A program made the translations under genes and the position numbers. DNA of 64,000 nt from Pseudomonas sp. DY-1 (GTDB taxonomy: Bacteria; Pseudomonadota; Gammaproteobacteria; Pseudomonadales; Pseudomonadaceae): positions 2,294,001 through 2,358,000 of the forward strand of contig NZ_CP032616.1 in assembly GCF_003626975.1 (NCBI RefSeq), in the 5' to 3' direction. The notes under the pieces were generated by a model. The model searched no databases. It worked only from the letters and a program-made list of their open reading frames with translations, and was not told where the DNA came from. Of the stretch, positions 51,775 to 61,164 are shown in pieces. Numbering within the stretch: the first letter of the stretch is position 1; the number at the start of each line of letters is the position of its first letter.

Positions 51775-52821
51775 ATGTCCAGTTCCCATCATCACAGCGA
51801 TCAACACCGGCGCCTGGTGCTCAAGGCGTTGCTTTGGCTCACCCTGTTCGGTGGCGTGTGCTTCTCGGCGATCAACATCATGCGCGAGAACTGGATACTC
51901 GCCGTGCTAGAGCTCTCCTACTCCTTCATCTCGCTGTACTGCCTGCTGGTCATCAACCGCAGCGAGAATCTGCGCACGCTGACGATCATCTACCTCGTGC
52001 CGTTCTTTACCTTGATGATGGTGATCCTTTTCCAGCCGCGCACGTCCTTCTCTGTATTCGCCTGGATCCAGACCATTCCGATCATCTTCTATCTGTTGCT
52101 CGGCCTGCGCCTGGGCCTGTGGGGGTCGCTGCTGTTCATCGGCATAGGTCTGTTCGCCTTCAGCCAGCGCTTCACCTCGGACAACCAGGTGACCAACATC
52201 CTGATCCTCGCCAACCTCGGCGCGGCCGCCCTGTCAGTAACGCTGTTCTCACACATCTACGAGCGCAGCCGCCTGCGCAATGAGCAGCGCCTGACCGAGT
52301 TGGCTACCACTGACAGTCTGACCGGACTGGCCAACCGGATGAGATTGGCCGATGTATTCGAACGCGAAATCAACCACGCCAAGCGCAATCGCACACCGCT
52401 CGCGCTGGTATTCCTGGATATCGACCACTTCAAGCTGATCAACGACCGCTATGGCCACAAGGCAGGCGACAAGGCCCTGTGCCATTTCGCCCAACTCTTG
52501 TCAGGGCGGTTGCGCAGCGGAGACCTGTTCTGTCGCCTGGGCGGCGAGGAGTTCGCCGTGCTGCTGCCCAACACCAGCGCCGAGCAAGCCGCAACCATCG
52601 CCCACAGCCTGTGCGAACGCCTGGCTGCCACGCCTTTGGAACTGGAAGGTCGGCCGCTGCCCATGACGCTCAGCGCCGGCGTTGCCAGCTTTGGCGAAGA
52701 CGGCGAATTGCTCGACGAACTGATGCAGGTGGCGGACCGACGCACCTATTCCGCCAAGCGCACCGGACGCAATCGGGTCGTCACCGAAGACGGCCACGAG
52801 CAACCCCTCGCCGCCACCTGA
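51775..52821 (+). CDS. Membrane-bound diguanylate cyclase
   Basis: This 348-residue protein has an N-terminal region of about 160 residues with five or six hydrophobic spans (LLWLTLFGGVCFSAI, LELSYSFISLYCLLVI, LTIIYLVPFFTLMMVILF and others). It is followed by a GGDEF domain with LVFLDIDHFKLINDRYGH and an active GGEEF. An RSGD I-site five residues before it indicates product inhibition by c-di-GMP. GAAGGAACG precedes the ATG at 51775. A small charged-protein gene follows. Confidence 0.92.
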   Translation: MSSSHHHSDQHRRLVLKALLWLTLFGGVCFSAINIMRENWILAVLELSYSFISLYCLLVINRSENLRTLTIIYLVPFFTLMMVILFQPRTSFSVFAWIQTIPIIFYLLLGLRLGLWGSLLFIGIGLFAFSQRFTSDNQVTNILILANLGAAALSVTLFSHIYERSRLRNEQRLTELATTDSLTGLANRMRLADVFEREINHAKRNRTPLALVFLDIDHFKLINDRYGHKAGDKALCHFAQLLSGRLRSGDLFCRLGGEEFAVLLPNTSAEQAATIAHSLCERLAATPLELEGRPLPMTLSAGVASFGEDGELLDELMQVADRRTYSAKRTGRNRVVTEDGHEQPLAAT

Positions 52822-52937
52822 GACACGTTGAGCAGCTCCACCCATCCTGCGATCTATGGCCGTTCGTTCCATCCCCCAAGTGTGGGGGCAGTACCCGATC
52901 TAACCTCTGGTTGTTGTCGATCCACCGGAGTGAAGCG

Positions 52938-53174
52938 ATGAATACGAACGAAAAACCGAACCTCGACAAGCTCAGCCTGAAACCCATCGATCCATCGGAA
53001 CCAACGCCGTCCGCAAGGGGCAAGGCGAAGTTCCAGATCGAAACGCGTCAAGGCGGTGATCGACGCAAGATGGGGGAGCGCCGCGAGTCCATCCGCTTCG
53101 AGGCGGACCGCCGGCAAACCAACAGACGCGGCAAAAGCAGCGACCCCTGGGACCAGAGCATCGACTTCTCATGA
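52938..53174 (+). CDS. Small charged hypothetical protein (78 aa)
   Basis: This hydrophilic 78-residue protein is rich in Arg, Asp and Glu, with repeated RR blocks (GGDRRKMGERRESIRFEADRRQTNRRG). It has no membrane span or signal and is probably disordered. The ATG at 52938 has GGAG 10 bases upstream. It lies 117 bases after the diguanylate cyclase, and its last 6 bases overlap the end of the convergent gene. The function is unknown. Confidence 0.6.
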   Translation: MNTNEKPNLDKLSLKPIDPSEPTPSARGKAKFQIETRQGGDRRKMGERRESIRFEADRRQTNRRGKSSDPWDQSIDFS

Positions 53175-53906
53175 GTAGCGCAACTCGCTGATATCGATGG
53201 CGACCAGCAGCTGCTCTTCGATGGCCCGGTTGTTCGCATCGCGACGGTAGGCCCTTCGCTTGCCGGGCATGCGCAGCCCCTGGGCCTCGATGTAATCGTG
53301 GACGTACTGGGCGGCGGGTAATGCGCCACTCACGTCGACTTGATAGTCGTGGCGACGCAGCAGGAAGTCTTCACCGAAATAGAAGTCCTGTAGCGGGCAG
53401 TGGGTGGCGACGCCCCCAGGGAAAGGGAAGTGCACCCGCAAGCGCCGCCATTGCTCGCCGCCCTCATCCCAGGGCGCGACCTCTTCAACCTTCACCCCCG
53501 GAAGCGTGAAGAGAAATGGCATGGTCAGGTAATTCCACAGCGCATAGCCATTGAAGTAGGCGCGGTGAAGCGGGTCCCAGACTGTCGTTTCCCCGTGGTC
53601 CTGGAACGAAGCCCGAGGATCGAGACGCTCCGCCCGCAACTGCCCATCGGTGGTTTCAATCGCGATCCGGCTCGGCACATACGCCGTGCGCTGGTTCGGC
53701 GCACCGAACGGTATCACCGACGCTCTCTGCTCATGCAACCAGACGGTCATGCGGCGCGGCTCGCTGTCCTGGGTGAGCCCCTTCATGCCCCAGAGCAATC
53801 CACCGGTCACGATGCTGGTATCCACCCTGGTGAATTCGCGCCAGCGCTCCCGCCCGCCATGGGCCGTCAATACCCGCTCCAGCAATTCGCTGTCCTGCCC
53901 ATTCAT
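53169..53906 (-). CDS. Hypothetical protein (245 aa)
   Basis: This soluble 245-residue protein begins MNGQDSELLERVLTAHGGRERW, a start resembling proteins of a lipoprotein-sorting (LolA-like) beta fold. Later segments TVWLHEQRASVIPFG, HFPFPGGVATHCPLQDFYFG and LLRRHDYQVDVSGALPAAQYVHDYIEA suggest alternating beta strands. No signal peptide is seen. It overlaps the convergent small gene by 6 bases. Function is not assigned. Confidence 0.65.
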   Translation of the reverse strand: MNGQDSELLERVLTAHGGRERWREFTRVDTSIVTGGLLWGMKGLTQDSEPRRMTVWLHEQRASVIPFGAPNQRTAYVPSRIAIETTDGQLRAERLDPRASFQDHGETTVWDPLHRAYFNGYALWNYLTMPFLFTLPGVKVEEVAPWDEGGEQWRRLRVHFPFPGGVATHCPLQDFYFGEDFLLRRHDYQVDVSGALPAAQYVHDYIEAQGLRMPGKRRAYRRDANNRAIEEQLLVAIDISELRYS

Positions 53907-54315
53907 GACAATGGTCCTCTCAATACGGGGCCGATCCGCCGGTCCCATTGATGGAAAGCGAAGACCAGGGCCGGGCACTGCGCCAGGAGGTTTTGCCGGT
54001 TTGGGGCTTCCAACCAGAAGGCGGGAAAATCACGGGCGGCTTTAGACGATCTGCATCGAAATTCGTACGTTCTGTACCCAAAGGACAAGCGCCGGCGGCA
54101 ACACTATCTCCACACCCCACGCAGTCCGCGAGGGATCAGGAGGAGATGACTCATCAACGGCTCGAATGTGATCGGAAACTGATGGCCCCTGGCGTGAGGG
54201 GCACGGAACAACGACTCGGTTGTTCTCACGCAGGTTGCACGTTGAACCCTCGTCCCATGGCCACTCAATCAGATTCGCCGGGACGCCCTTAGCCAAGTTA
54301 CGGGAAGCCAGATCA
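53907..54315. other. Intergenic region upstream of the DUF417 gene
   Basis: No supported gene lies in these 409 bases. An open frame at 53948-54292 has no recognisable composition or ribosome-binding site. GCAGGTTGCACGTT near 54230 is a weak dyad. Promoters of both divergent genes should lie here. Confidence 0.45.
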
Positions 54316-54825
54316 ATGAAAACTCTCGATATCACCAGCCAAGCAAACCACACCCAAACGACCAATCTTTCGCTCGGGACCTCCATCACGGCGGTCGGCA
54401 TCTACGGCATCTATTTCGCACTCGCCGTCATCTACTTCTGGTTCGGTGGCATGAAGTTCACGCAATACGAAGCAGAAGGACTGGTACCACTCGTGAGCAA
54501 CAGCCCGCTACTGGGCTGGCTCTATGACGTGTTCAGCGTGCGAACCTTCTCCACCCTGCTCGGGTTCCTCGAAGTGTCCATCGGCTTGCTGATTGCGGGA
54601 CGCTTGCTGTCGCCAAAGCTTTCGCTGGTGGGCGGCGCCCTCTCCGCCGGATTGTTCTTCACCACGCTGAGCTTCATGTTCTCGACCCCCGGTGTGATCG
54701 AGCCCAGCGTCGGCTTCCCCGGCATCAGCGTCGCGCCTGGCCAGTTCCTCCTCAAGGACATCGGACTGCTCGCTGCCTCCATCTTCGTCGCCGGCCACTC
54801 GCTCACCAGAATCGAATCCCGCTGA
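54316..54825 (+). CDS. DUF417-family membrane protein (RclC/YkgB-like)
   Basis: This 169-residue protein has four membrane spans and the family motif IYGIYFALAVIYFWFGGMKFTQYEAEGLVPLVSNSPLLGWLYDVFS. Further spans are LGFLEVSIGLLIAGRLL, LSAGLFFTTLSFMFSTPGVIE and DIGLLAASIFVAGHS. The E. coli relative RclC belongs to the reactive-chlorine response. The role here is unproven. The ATG at 54316 is used because the longer frame starts in non-conserved sequence. Confidence 0.85.
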   Translation: MKTLDITSQANHTQTTNLSLGTSITAVGIYGIYFALAVIYFWFGGMKFTQYEAEGLVPLVSNSPLLGWLYDVFSVRTFSTLLGFLEVSIGLLIAGRLLSPKLSLVGGALSAGLFFTTLSFMFSTPGVIEPSVGFPGISVAPGQFLLKDIGLLAASIFVAGHSLTRIESR

Positions 54826-54991
54826 GCTTGCCGGAACCAAGGCCTGGAGCACCAAGGTGCCCAGGCCTTCGCTGTTTCCCCCTAAAACCGTGCCCCATTC
54901 ACCTGCCTCCGAGCACTCTGCGCGAAGTGGATTGCCCAGGCGAAGGTGAGCTGCTAAAAGCGGAATCGTCATTCATAAAGCCGATACCGCC

Positions 54992-55876
54992 ATGAGCGAA
55001 AGTGAAAAATCGAATAGCCGCCTGTTCGACCTCGACCTGCTGAGGGCCATCGTCACGGTGGCCGACTGCGGCAGCTTCACCACCGCTGCCGCCCGTCTGC
55101 ATTCGACCCAATCCACCATCAGCCAAAAGATTCGCCGCCTGGAAGAAATGGCCGGGCATCGCTTGCTGGAACGCGGCAACCGAGATGTGCTGCCCACCGA
55201 TGCCGGCGAAACCCTGCTGGGTTATGCACGGCGCCTGCTGGCTCTCAACGACGAAATGGCCGAGGCGCTGTCCGGCGCCACGGTTGCCCTGACGGTGCGC
55301 ATCGGCGTACCGGACGACTTCGCCACCGGGCGTACCACCGAGCAATTGGCCGCCTTCAACCGGCGCTACCCGCAGGTGAAGCTGGAGGTCACCAGCGGTC
55401 TCAGCCGTGATCTCAGCGCCAGCTACGACCGTGGTGAGCTGGACCTGGTGCTCCTCAAGCAGCGTCAGAACAGTCGCGAAGCAGTGGCCTGCTGGCCGGA
55501 AAAAACGCGCTGGGTGGACAGCGCCAACAACCCCTGCATCGACCTCGACCCGCTCCCGATCGTCACCTTCCCGCCGCGCGGGGTTTACCGCGACGAGATG
55601 ATCAGCGCCCTGGAATCCGTGGGCCGGCGCTGGCACATCAGCTTCACCAGCTCGAGCCTCTCCGGCATCCAGTCGGCCATCGCCGACGGCATGGGCATCG
55701 GCCTGCTGCCGCTGCGCGCGGTGACGGCAGGCCACGCCGTAGTGCCGAAGAACACTGGGTTGCCATCGGTGGATGTGTTCGAAGTCGCCCTGCTCCATCG
55801 TCCTGCGGCGGACCCGATGGTGCAGGAGCTCGCCCGCGTGCTGACTCGGGTCCTGGCCCAGGACACTCGAGGCTGA
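54992..55876 (+). CDS. LysR-family transcriptional regulator
   Basis: This 294-residue protein has the winged helix LDLLRAIVTVADCGSFTTAAARLHSTQSTISQKIRRLEEMAGHRLLERGNRDVLPTDAG and an effector domain with LPIVTFPPRGVYRDEM and SIADG-like GIQSAIADGMGIGLLP. It lies 189 bases upstream of the ureidoglycine aminohydrolase-like gene on the same strand and may control it. Confidence 0.9.
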   Translation: MSESEKSNSRLFDLDLLRAIVTVADCGSFTTAAARLHSTQSTISQKIRRLEEMAGHRLLERGNRDVLPTDAGETLLGYARRLLALNDEMAEALSGATVALTVRIGVPDDFATGRTTEQLAAFNRRYPQVKLEVTSGLSRDLSASYDRGELDLVLLKQRQNSREAVACWPEKTRWVDSANNPCIDLDPLPIVTFPPRGVYRDEMISALESVGRRWHISFTSSSLSGIQSAIADGMGIGLLPLRAVTAGHAVVPKNTGLPSVDVFEVALLHRPAADPMVQELARVLTRVLAQDTRG

Positions 55877-56065
55877 GCGGCGGCCGAATTCACATTCGAA
55901 ATATGAATACGGCGGATTCCAACATTTAATTTGTGCATGAACACGCCACTGGATATCGTGGTTTTCAGCGACGGTCGCACCCTCCCCGGAGCGCACCGAT
56001 CTGCACGAATTGTCGCCTCGGCGCCATGCGCGCCAGGCAGCAAGACAACAATGAGGAAATGCCCC

Positions 56066-56902
56066 ATGTCCAAATCCAGCTACTACGCGCCGCACGGCGG
56101 GCACCCGGCACAGACCGAGCTGCTTACCGATCGCGCGATGTTCACCGAAGCCTATGCCGTTATCCCCAAAGGCGTGATGCGTGACATCGTCACCAGCCAC
56201 CTGCCCTTCTGGGACAACATGCGCATGTGGGTCATCGCCCGCCCGCTGTCCGGTTTCGCCGAAACCTTCTCCCAGTACATCGTCGAACTCGCCCCCAACG
56301 GCGGCAGCGACAAGCCTGAGCAGGACATCAACGCCGAAGCGGTGCTGTTCATCGTGGAAGGCGAGCTGAGCCTGACCCTGCAGGGCCAGGTCCACACCAT
56401 GCAACCGGGCGGCTATGCCTTCATCCCGCCGGGTGCCGACTGGAAACTGCGCAACACCAGCGGCCAGCACACTCGCTTCCACTGGATTCGCAAGCACTAC
56501 CAGAGAGTCGATGGCGTACCGCTGCCGGAAGCCTTCGTCACCAACGAGCAGGACATCGAGCCGAAGGTGATGCCGGATACCGAAGGCCGCTGGAGCACCA
56601 CCCGCTTCGTCGACATGGCCGACATGCGCCATGACATGCACGTCAACATCGTCAATTTCGAGCCGGGCGGCGTGATCCCCTTCGCCGAAACCCACGTGAT
56701 GGAACACGGCCTGTACGTGCTGGAAGGCAAGGCGGTGTATCGCCTGAACCAGGACTGGGTCGAAGTCGAAGCCGGCGACTTCATGTGGCTGCGCGCCTTC
56801 TGCCCGCAGGCCTGCTACTCCGGTGGCCCTGGTCGCTTCCGCTACCTGCTGTACAAGGATGTGAACCGCCACATGCGTCTGACCCTGAACCAGCCGCATT
56901 GA
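56066..56902 (+). CDS. (S)-ureidoglycine aminohydrolase-like bicupin
   Basis: This 278-residue protein has two cupin domains. The first runs from INAEAVLFIVEGELSLTLQGQ to GGYAFIPPGADW. The second runs from NIVNFEPGGVIPFAETHVMEHGLYVLEGKAVYRL to EAGDFMWLRAFCPQACYSGG, which holds the His/Glu metal ligands of the AllE/UGlyAH family. It would deaminate ureidoglycine from allantoate in purine catabolism. AGGAAA lies 8 bases before the ATG at 56066. No other allantoin genes are in the window. Confidence 0.88.
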   Translation: MSKSSYYAPHGGHPAQTELLTDRAMFTEAYAVIPKGVMRDIVTSHLPFWDNMRMWVIARPLSGFAETFSQYIVELAPNGGSDKPEQDINAEAVLFIVEGELSLTLQGQVHTMQPGGYAFIPPGADWKLRNTSGQHTRFHWIRKHYQRVDGVPLPEAFVTNEQDIEPKVMPDTEGRWSTTRFVDMADMRHDMHVNIVNFEPGGVIPFAETHVMEHGLYVLEGKAVYRLNQDWVEVEAGDFMWLRAFCPQACYSGGPGRFRYLLYKDVNRHMRLTLNQPH

Positions 56903-56976
56903 TGATTCACCTCGACGGGAGCCCAAGGGCTCCCGTCGTCGTTTCTGCCTTCAATGAATTGCATAACTGCACTTTG

Positions 56977-57040
56977 TGTAGGAGCGAGCTTGCTCGCGAA
57001 AGGTCGGCTCAGAAGGTTCGCGGGCAAGCTCGCTCCTACA
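56977..57040. repeat. Paired Pseudomonas REP (inverted)
   Basis: The 24-base unit starting TGTAGGAGCGAGCTTGCTCG (56977-57000) is repeated in inverted orientation at 57017-57040 with one base different, around a 16-base spacer. It sits between convergent genes and can form a long hairpin. Confidence 0.88.
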
Positions 57041-57044
57041 CGTT

Positions 57045-57938
57045 TCAAACCGCCTGAACGATCTGCTCCCGCAACCACTGGTGCGCCGGGTCGCGATGGG
57101 AGCGTTCGTGCCACAACATGGCCATCTCGTAGCCCGGTACTTCCAGGGGGGCCTCCACTACCTGCAGGGCGGTGCTGCCCCGCACCAGACGCTCGGGCAG
57201 CATGGCCACCAGGTCGGTGCTCTCCAGCACAGAGCGCAGGAAGAGAAAATGCGGCACCGACAGCACCACCCTCCGCTCCAGCCCATGCTCCGCCAAGGTC
57301 TCGTCGGTGATGCCATGGAAGCCGCCACCATCAGGCGAGACGATCACCTGCTCCAGGGCGCAGAACTGTTTCAACGTCGGTCGTCGCTTTAGCCCCGGAT
57401 GGTCGATACGACCCGCCAGCACATAGCGTTCGGCAAACAGTGTGCGGCGTCGCAGGTTGTGCGGCGAGCCTTCGACCGTATGGAAGGCCAGGTCGATTTC
57501 CCCTTGCTCCGCCTGCCGAGCGATGCGCGTCGGCGCCATTTCCACCACGGCCAGCCGGGTACCCGGTGCCCGCGCCCGTAGCCCGGCCAGGGCCGGCAGC
57601 AAGATGGACGACTCACCGTAGTCGGTGGCCGCCACACGCCAGGTCTGCTGAGCCTCGGCCGGGTCGAAGGCAGTGGCCGGTGCCACCGCCCGTTCCAAGG
57701 ACTCCAGCGCCTGCCGCAAGGGCTCGCGCAATTCCTCGGCGCGCGCCGTCGGGCGCATTCCACGTGGCCCGGGCAGCAGCAGCGGATCGTCGAAGACCTC
57801 ACGCAGTTTGGCCAGATGCACGCTCACCGAAGGCTGGGAGAAGTTCAGCCGCTCCGCCGCGCGGGTCACGTTGTGCTCGGCCAGCAGCACGTCGAGGGTC
57901 ACCAGCAGGTTGAGGTCCAGCCGCCTGAGATTATTCAT
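57045..57938 (-). CDS. LysR-family transcriptional regulator
   Basis: This 297-residue protein has the winged helix DLNLLVTLDVLLAEHNVTRAAERLNFSQPSVSVHLAKLREVFDDPLLLPGPRGMRPTARAE, a NodD/SyrM-type subgroup signature, and an effector domain. It is divergent from the quinone oxidoreductase gene with 86 bases between, which contain a GAATA-CTGGA-TATTC dyad. It is the likely regulator of that gene. Confidence 0.9.
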   Translation of the reverse strand: MNNLRRLDLNLLVTLDVLLAEHNVTRAAERLNFSQPSVSVHLAKLREVFDDPLLLPGPRGMRPTARAEELREPLRQALESLERAVAPATAFDPAEAQQTWRVAATDYGESSILLPALAGLRARAPGTRLAVVEMAPTRIARQAEQGEIDLAFHTVEGSPHNLRRRTLFAERYVLAGRIDHPGLKRRPTLKQFCALEQVIVSPDGGGFHGITDETLAEHGLERRVVLSVPHFLFLRSVLESTDLVAMLPERLVRGSTALQVVEAPLEVPGYEMAMLWHERSHRDPAHQWLREQIVQAV

Positions 57939-57949
57939 TGCAATACCTG

Positions 57950-57964
57950 GAATACTGGATATTC
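57950..57964. promoter_or_regulatory. LysR-type operator dyad
   Basis: GAATA-CTGGA-TATTC is a perfect 5-5-5 inverted repeat in the divergent promoter region, containing the T-N11-A form expected of LysR-family sites. Confidence 0.6.
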
Positions 57965-58024
57965 ATTTCCAATATACCTGGCGGAGCACCATCCTGCGCC
58001 CATCCCGCACTGGAGGTTTTCCCC

Positions 58025-58807
58025 ATGAATGTCCTGATCGTATTCGCCCACCCTGAACCTCGCTCCCTCAACGGCGCCCTTCGGGATTTCGCCGTGCAAC
58101 GCCTCGAAGCCGCTGGCCACCGGGTGCAGGTCAGCGACCTCTATGGAATGGGCTGGAAGGCCACGCTGGATGCCGATGATCACCTCGACTACCAGCCGGG
58201 CGTGCCGTTCTCCCCGTCCGGGGACTCCCGGCAGGCGTTCGCCAATGGCCGGCAGAGCGACGACATCGCCCGTGAGCAGGAAAAACTGCGCTGGGCCGAT
58301 GCGCTGATCCTGCAGTTTCCGATGTGGTGGTTCACCATGCCGGCGATCCTCAAGGGCTGGGTCGAACGCGTCTACGCCTATGGTTTCGCCTACGGCGTGG
58401 GCGAGCACTCCGACAGCCGTTGGGGCAATCGCTATGGCGAGGGTAATCTGGCCGGCAAGCGCGCCATGCTGATCGTCACCACCGGCGGTTGGGACTCCCA
58501 CTACAGTTCACGCGGGATCAACGGCCCCATTGATGACCTGCTGTTCCCCATCCAGCATGGAATCCTCCACTACCCTGGCTTTGATGTACTGCCGCCCTAC
58601 CTGGTCTACCGCACCAGCCGCATGGACGAAGCCCGCTTCGCCGCCGTGCGCGAGGAACTGGGTGAGCGCCTGGACACGCTCTGGCAGACGACTCCCATCC
58701 CCTACCGCAAACAGAACGCCGGCGATTACGAAATACCCGCCCTCACCCTGCGCCCCGATCTCGCCCCGAGCCAGAGCGGTTTCGCAGCCCATCTCGGCCA
58801 GGACTGA
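58025..58807 (+). CDS. NAD(P)H:quinone oxidoreductase, flavodoxin-like
   Basis: This 260-residue protein has NVLIVFAHPEPRSLNGALRDFAVQRLEAAGH at its N terminus, the flavin motif ALILQFPMWWFTMPAILKGWVERVYAYGFAYG and GKRAMLIVTTGGW. It belongs to the NQO1/MdaB family, which reduces quinones by two electrons using FAD or FMN and thus limits redox cycling. It is divergent from the LysR gene, which probably senses the inducing quinone. Confidence 0.9.
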   Translation: MNVLIVFAHPEPRSLNGALRDFAVQRLEAAGHRVQVSDLYGMGWKATLDADDHLDYQPGVPFSPSGDSRQAFANGRQSDDIAREQEKLRWADALILQFPMWWFTMPAILKGWVERVYAYGFAYGVGEHSDSRWGNRYGEGNLAGKRAMLIVTTGGWDSHYSSRGINGPIDDLLFPIQHGILHYPGFDVLPPYLVYRTSRMDEARFAAVREELGERLDTLWQTTPIPYRKQNAGDYEIPALTLRPDLAPSQSGFAAHLGQD

Positions 58808-58941
58808 ATCGCCTCTGCAAGACTGATGAAGGGGCGCTTGCTGCGCCCTGAACTGCCCCTGTCCATCCATCGAGGCTTCCGGTAAAAACACTCGGGTAGC
58901 GTGGAGCACCCCCGATGATGGACAGGAGCGAAATAACAACA

Positions 58942-60297
58942 ATGAAAACCACGACATCGCTACGGGCCTTCCTACCGGCCCGTGCTGCATCCGGCCTTGC
59001 CCTCTCGCTCGTGGTCAGCCTGCTGGCGGGTTGTGCGCCCCTGCCGCCCCAATCCAACTTCACGCAAGCGGTGCCTCCGGCGGACTTCAGTATCCAGTTC
59101 AACGCAGACCCCGCCGTGTGGGGCGCGTACGCCTCACTCGTGGGGCATCGCTACACACCTCAACAGCAGGACGTACCTGGCTACGAGCTTTCCTGGAGCA
59201 CGCCTGGCCAGGAAATCCGCGAGACGGCGCGAAGCTCCGCCGGCGACGTGCTGTTCAGCCGCACCGTTCGCCGCGGCTCCCGCGCGGGACAATTGATCAG
59301 CAACCTGAACGGCGTCGAATGGGAGGGCACGCTCGAAGCCGATGGTTCCGTGCTGTTTCTCGGTGTCGCGCCCTACCGCATCCGTCAGTCCCCCGATGGC
59401 GCCTATGTGCATGAGATCGTCGAAGCGAGCGCAGAGGGCAAGGTGACGAAAGTCCTGTTCTCCACGCCCTATCCGCAGGAGAACGCCCCCACGCAGTCGA
59501 CTGCCCAAACGACCCCGCCGGCACCTGCCGCGCAGCAGCCCACCGCTGAACACGCTGCCCCGCCCCCGACAGCAACCAGCACAGGGCAATCGACCCCCTC
59601 CGCAGATCAAGTTCATTCAGCCCTGACCGCCGCTACAACCGCCGTCAAATCCGCGCCTTCGGTATCGGCCGAAACCCAGGCCAGTTCAGCTGTTGCCGAC
59701 AGCACGGACAGCGCAGCACAAGACGCCCAGGTGGCCGCCTTGATGGCCCAGCACACAGCCATGATCCAGGAGATGGGCATCGAGGAAGAAGTGAATGCCC
59801 AGGCCGCCGAGATACTGGCCCAGGTCGAGCGAGAGAACGCCGCCAGCCGACCAGCGCCCGCAAGCACCGACGACCCGGCGCTGGCCGCGACGCCTGCTGC
59901 CCCGGCTCAGGCCAATGGCCTGCTCACTAAAACGGTCAATGGTGTGGATTACAGCGTGAGCCCCAGTCTGCCGGTCCCCATCAAGGGCACCTACGAATAC
60001 GAGGGCAACGGGGAGCCGGTTGTCGAGATTCATGACGGCGATATGGCGAGTGCGTTTCAGCCCCACGGCGATCCGAAAATCCCCATCACTGCATGGATAG
60101 CCAAGGCACCCGATGGCTCGGATCTCAAAGAGGAAGGCGTAAACGGTCGCTATCAGGTGATGCTGGTCATTCAGTATGGCGCCGGCGGCGGCGGCAACTA
60201 TCCGCAGGACAGTTACTCGCTGCTACCGGTGGTGGTCGCCCCCGACCTGGGCAAGGCTTTCATTCTCGGCGAGCGCATCAAGAACAGCCTGAACTGA
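58942..60297 (+). CDS. Large putative lipoprotein of unknown function
   Basis: This 451-residue protein has an N-terminal signal with lipobox (VVSLLAGCA, Cys near residue 32). An N-terminal globular domain (about 45-165) follows, including VWGAYASLVGHRY and DGSVLFLGVAPYRIR. Next is a Pro/Ala/Thr/Ser-rich linker of about 130 residues, and a C-terminal domain (about 310-450) with GTYEYEGNGEPVVEIHDGD and YPQDSYSLLPVVVAPDLGKAFILGERIK. No family is recognised. An ATG 27 bases upstream is possible, but AGGAG lies between the two, favouring 58942 although its spacing is long. Confidence 0.7.
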   Translation: MKTTTSLRAFLPARAASGLALSLVVSLLAGCAPLPPQSNFTQAVPPADFSIQFNADPAVWGAYASLVGHRYTPQQQDVPGYELSWSTPGQEIRETARSSAGDVLFSRTVRRGSRAGQLISNLNGVEWEGTLEADGSVLFLGVAPYRIRQSPDGAYVHEIVEASAEGKVTKVLFSTPYPQENAPTQSTAQTTPPAPAAQQPTAEHAAPPPTATSTGQSTPSADQVHSALTAATTAVKSAPSVSAETQASSAVADSTDSAAQDAQVAALMAQHTAMIQEMGIEEEVNAQAAEILAQVERENAASRPAPASTDDPALAATPAAPAQANGLLTKTVNGVDYSVSPSLPVPIKGTYEYEGNGEPVVEIHDGDMASAFQPHGDPKIPITAWIAKAPDGSDLKEEGVNGRYQVMLVIQYGAGGGGNYPQDSYSLLPVVVAPDLGKAFILGERIKNSLN

Positions 60298-60312
60298 TAC
60301 CCGCCTCCGCAC

Positions 60313-61164
60313 TCACTGCGCTCCGAACATCGTCGTCCAGTAGATGCCCGCGTCACTCTTCGGGTCCACCGCGTACGCGGCGCCGAGTTCGCGGAATTGC
60401 GGGTTCATGAGATTGGCGCAGTGGCCGGGGCTGGCCAGCCAGCCGTCTACCACCTTGCTGGAGGTGTCCAGGCCGGCGGCTATGTTCTCGCCGATCAGTT
60501 GGGCGGAGTAGCCGGCCAGCTCGGCGCGGTCGCCGGGGGTACGGCCATCGCGGTCCTTGTGGTCGAAGAAGTTCTGGTTGGCCATGGCGCGGGTATGTTC
60601 CAGCGCGGCACCGGCCAGGGTGGCATTCCACGTCAGCGGCGGTGCGGCGGCGAAGGATTGGGTGCCGCATTGGCGGGCCTGGTTGCGAGCGGTGTTGATC
60701 TGCGCCAGCAGCTTCTGCCCTTCAGCCTGCCAGTCGCCCAGCCCGCCGGCCAGCAATGGCCGCGCCAGCACGATGCGCCAGTCCTGACCCTCGCGGCTCA
60801 CACCGACATCGACGAACTGCGGGTCCAGCACCACCTGGCAAAAGCTTTCCTTCAAGGCCTTCATGGCCGCCGAGGCGTCACGCGGGCCGGAGAGGTTGAT
60901 GGCCTGCACGTTGACCAGGGGATAAGCCGTTCGCGACAGCGCTTGCTGGAGGTCGCCAATGCTGCCGGCCGGCAGGATCAGGCGCGGGTCAGCCTTGAGC
61001 GGGGGTAGCTCCATCGACGCCTGGCCGGCACAAGGCTGTACCTGGCCGCGATAGACATTGATGGAATCGACCAGTTGCGTCTCCTCACTCGCCACCGCGG
61101 TGCTGGCCAGCGCCAGTCCCAGCGACAGCACACCAAGGCGCAGAACGGATGACATGACCTCCAT
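60313..61164 (-). CDS. CAP-domain (SCP/PR1-like) secreted protein
   Basis: This 283-residue protein has a signal peptide (VLRLGVLSLGLALASTAVA) and an N-terminal domain of about 130 residues. A CAP domain follows with ALEHTRAMANQNFFDHKDRDGRTPGDRAELAGYSAQLIGENIAAG and VVDGWLASPGHCANLMNPQFRELGAAY. GGGAGG lies 5 bases before the ATG at 61164. CAP proteins are extracytoplasmic, and bacterial functions are poorly defined. Confidence 0.85.
   Translation of the reverse strand: MEVMSSVLRLGVLSLGLALASTAVASEETQLVDSINVYRGQVQPCAGQASMELPPLKADPRLILPAGSIGDLQQALSRTAYPLVNVQAINLSGPRDASAAMKALKESFCQVVLDPQFVDVGVSREGQDWRIVLARPLLAGGLGDWQAEGQKLLAQINTARNQARQCGTQSFAAAPPLTWNATLAGAALEHTRAMANQNFFDHKDRDGRTPGDRAELAGYSAQLIGENIAAGLDTSSKVVDGWLASPGHCANLMNPQFRELGAAYAVDPKSDAGIYWTTMFGAQ

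Noticed and set aside
53948..54292. A 114-codon open frame in the gap before the DUF417 gene
   Set aside because: It has no ribosome-binding site, no recognisable motifs and unbalanced composition.
54899..56926. A 675-codon open frame antisense to the LysR and cupin genes
   Set aside because: It spans two well supported genes and their gap and has no domain of its own.
56977..57040. Possible CRISPR or integron-like repeat
   Set aside because: Only two inverted copies of a known dispersed REP are present, with no spacers in series and no cas or integrase gene.
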